Of a stretch of DNA of 5,461 nucleotides, positions 4,191-5,461 are shown in pieces. Each line of letters starts with the position of its first letter. Position 1 is the first letter of the stretch. Position numbers and translations under genes: made by a program. The stretch lies in contig JAKSCN010000323.1 of assembly GCA_022360595.1 (NCBI GenBank), positions 1 to 5,461 of the forward strand, in the 5' to 3' direction. The stretch is from Chromatiales bacterium (GTDB lineage Bacteria; Pseudomonadota; Gammaproteobacteria; Chromatiales; Chromatiaceae). The notes beneath the pieces were generated by a model. That model was not told the DNA's origin, made no database searches, and saw only the letters and a list, made by a program, of their open reading frames with translations.

Positions 4191-5461
4191 GTGCTCAGTG
4201 AGAGAGAGCAGCAGTTTTTGCAACAGTTGGAAAAGACCATTTATACCAACCCGTTCAGTATTGACAGGAGCACACTGACGGCGCGCTTCTCCTGTTTTCC
4301 GATATCTCAGGGTGATGAGGCGGCTGGGCAGGGGAGGCATCACTTCAGTGTTATTGCGGCGCCACTGAAACGATTGCTTGATGAGTTGGCTGAACGAGGA
4401 GTTACCCGCCTGCAGCAGCTAACCGGTCAAGAGCAGCAGTGGTTGAAACACGGTTTTTTATTTCGAGCCTATCACCACTGTACCGATGAGCTGGATCAGC
4501 ACATCGAGCAGCAGTTGGCTCAACCACGTCAGACGATTCCGGTCACATTCGCCCCGCGTGTACTGGGTGAGCTTGAGCAGTGCGGTTTTTCCAAGCGGGA
4601 GGCGCTGCGCTATTTCGGGTTTTTCTTTCAACTACGTAGGGCCTACTACTTTATTGATCGGGCGCTGGTTGGGCAGGCATCTTCCATGCAGGCGCTGCGG
4701 CGTGGATTATGGAATCTGTTGTTTACCGAGGACGCGCGTCTATACGACCGCTATCTATGGGACCGAATGGAGGATTTCTCCACCCTGCTGCTGGGAGAGA
4801 CGGGTACCGGGAAGGGGGCCGCGGCGGCGGCCATTGGTCGTTCGGGGTTCATTCCTTTTGATCCTGAGAGTGGATGCTTCAAGTCTTGCTTCACCCAGGC
4901 GTTTATCGCCACCAACCTGTCGCAGTTTCCCGAGAACCTCATTGAATCCGAGCTGTCCGGTCACCGGAAAGGGGCCTTTACCGGCGCCATAGATCACCAT
5001 AAAGGGCTGTTTGAGCGCTGCAGTAAATATGGCTCACTGTTCCTGGATGAGATTGGTGATGTCAGCGTTACCGTGCAGATCAAGCTGCTAAAGGTACTGC
5101 AGGAGCGGCGGTTTGTCGCCGTGGGCAGCCATGAGGAGCGGCGTTTCTCCGGGCGCGTGATTGCGGCGACCAACAGGCCGCTGGAGGACTTGCGAAAGAA
5201 CGGACAGTTTCGGGATGACTTCTACTACCGGGTCAGCTCTCAGGTGCTCAGCATGCCGTCGTTGCGCCAGCGTCTGGGGGAGTCACCCGATGAGCTGACG
5301 TTGATGGTAAGGCTGCTGCTGCAACGTATGTTGGGTGGGGATGCCGATACCCTGGTTGAGGAGGTGATTGCGATTATTCATCGGGATCTGCCGTTGGATT
5401 ATCCCTGGCCGGGCAACGTGCGTGAGCTGGAGCAGGTGATTCGCCGCGTTCTCTTATCGCA
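4191..5461 (+). CDS. Sigma-54-dependent transcriptional activator (AAA+ enhancer-binding protein), 3' end outside window
   Basis: The open frame runs from the GTG at 4191 to the right edge (423 complete codons, no stop). Residues 1-195 form an N-terminal domain without receiver, PAS, GAF or ACT features that I can recognise; it includes FFFQLRRAYYFIDRALVG (144-161) and LWDRMEDF (189-196). The AAA+ domain follows: Walker A GETGTGKG (202-209, K208), the sigma-54-contacting GAFTGA loop (261-266), Walker B GSLFLDEIGD (281-290, D286-E287), sensor I ATNRP, the arginine-finger segment FRDDFYYR (340-347) and PWPGNVRELE (405-414). The segment between Walker A and GAFTGA is longer than usual (GRSGFIPFD... 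with two Cys). From memory this GRSGFIPF form, with Gly instead of Glu after the Walker A Lys, marks an uncharacterised subfamily of activators. A C-terminal helix-turn-helix is expected beyond the window. It is divergent from the lipid operon across a sigma-54 promoter, so it is the likely activator of that operon. Confidence 0.92.
   Translation, partial: MLSEREQQFLQQLEKTIYTNPFSIDRSTLTARFSCFPISQGDEAAGQGRHHFSVIAAPLKRLLDELAERGVTRLQQLTGQEQQWLKHGFLFRAYHHCTDELDQHIEQQLAQPRQTIPVTFAPRVLGELEQCGFSKREALRYFGFFFQLRRAYYFIDRALVGQASSMQALRRGLWNLLFTEDARLYDRYLWDRMEDFSTLLLGETGTGKGAAAAAIGRSGFIPFDPESGCFKSCFTQAFIATNLSQFPENLIESELSGHRKGAFTGAIDHHKGLFERCSKYGSLFLDEIGDVSVTVQIKLLKVLQERRFVAVGSHEERRFSGRVIAATNRPLEDLRKNGQFRDDFYYRVSSQVLSMPSLRQRLGESPDELTLMVRLLLQRMLGGDADTLVEEVIAIIHRDLPLDYPWPGNVRELEQVIRRVLLS

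Noticed and set aside
4184..4201. Five-codon ATG frame overlapping the regulator start
   Set aside because: The ATG is only 1 nt from the Shine-Dalgarno sequence, too close for initiation, and the peptide is trivial; a leader-peptide role is not supported.
4119..4343. Minus-strand open frame of 74 codons across the intergenic region
   Set aside because: It is antisense to the regulator's start and would run over the promoter elements; no motif or ribosome binding site supports it.
4486..4992. Plus-strand open frame of 168 codons within the regulator gene
   Set aside because: It is out of frame with the AAA+ protein whose Walker A, GAFTGA and Walker B motifs are continuous in the other frame; its composition is Ser/Arg/Pro-rich.
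1..5461. Transposons, CRISPR arrays, tRNA or rRNA genes
   Set aside because: No terminal repeats, transposase motifs, spaced direct repeats or RNA gene signatures were seen; nearly all sequence outside 3981-4190 is accounted for by the five genes.

Overview
The window looks like a gammaproteobacterial chromosome fragment. Gene density is high, overlaps are tight and GC content is moderate. The genes match, by recall and without any search, the E. coli ynbABCD lipid-metabolism cluster, but in a different order. The exact genus cannot be read from the sequence; a sulfur-oxidiser or Sedimenticola-type gammaproteobacterium would fit but is a guess.

Left and middle (positions 3980 down to 1, minus strand): four genes form one co-directional operon, read right to left as ynbC, ynbD, ynbA, ynbB. 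YnbC is an alpha/beta-hydrolase fused to a SAM-dependent methyltransferase. YnbD is a membrane PAP2-type phosphatase fused to a dual-specificity (Cys) phosphatase. YnbA is a CDP-alcohol phosphatidyltransferase. YnbB is a phosphatidate cytidylyltransferase (CdsA paralogue) and runs off the left edge. The junctions are a 2-nt gap (C/D), an 8-nt overlap (D/A) and a 4-nt ATGA overlap (A/B), so the genes are almost certainly co-transcribed and translationally coupled.

Middle-right (3981-4190): a 210-bp AT-rich divergent intergenic region. It carries a near-consensus sigma-54 promoter (TGGCA-/TTGCA) pointing into the operon, a good IHF-like site upstream of it, and an 18-bp imperfect palindrome about 110-130 bp upstream of the predicted start site. 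A TATAAT box for the divergent gene is also present. This is the textbook layout of a sigma-54/enhancer-dependent promoter.

Right (4191 to the end, plus strand): the first 423 codons of a sigma-54 activator (AAA+ bacterial enhancer-binding protein). GAFTGA, Walker B and arginine fingers are intact, and a roughly 200-residue N-terminal domain matches no sensor family I can name.

Working model: an orphan enhancer-binding protein senses an unknown signal and switches on a self-contained phospholipid module through sigma-54. In this module YnbB makes CDP-diacylglycerol and YnbA attaches an alcohol-phosphate head group. YnbD removes phosphate from, or exchanges, the head group, and YnbC hydrolyses and/or methylates a lipid or lipid precursor. 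The enzyme classes and promoter elements are seen in the sequence; the specific lipid and the regulatory link are inferred.
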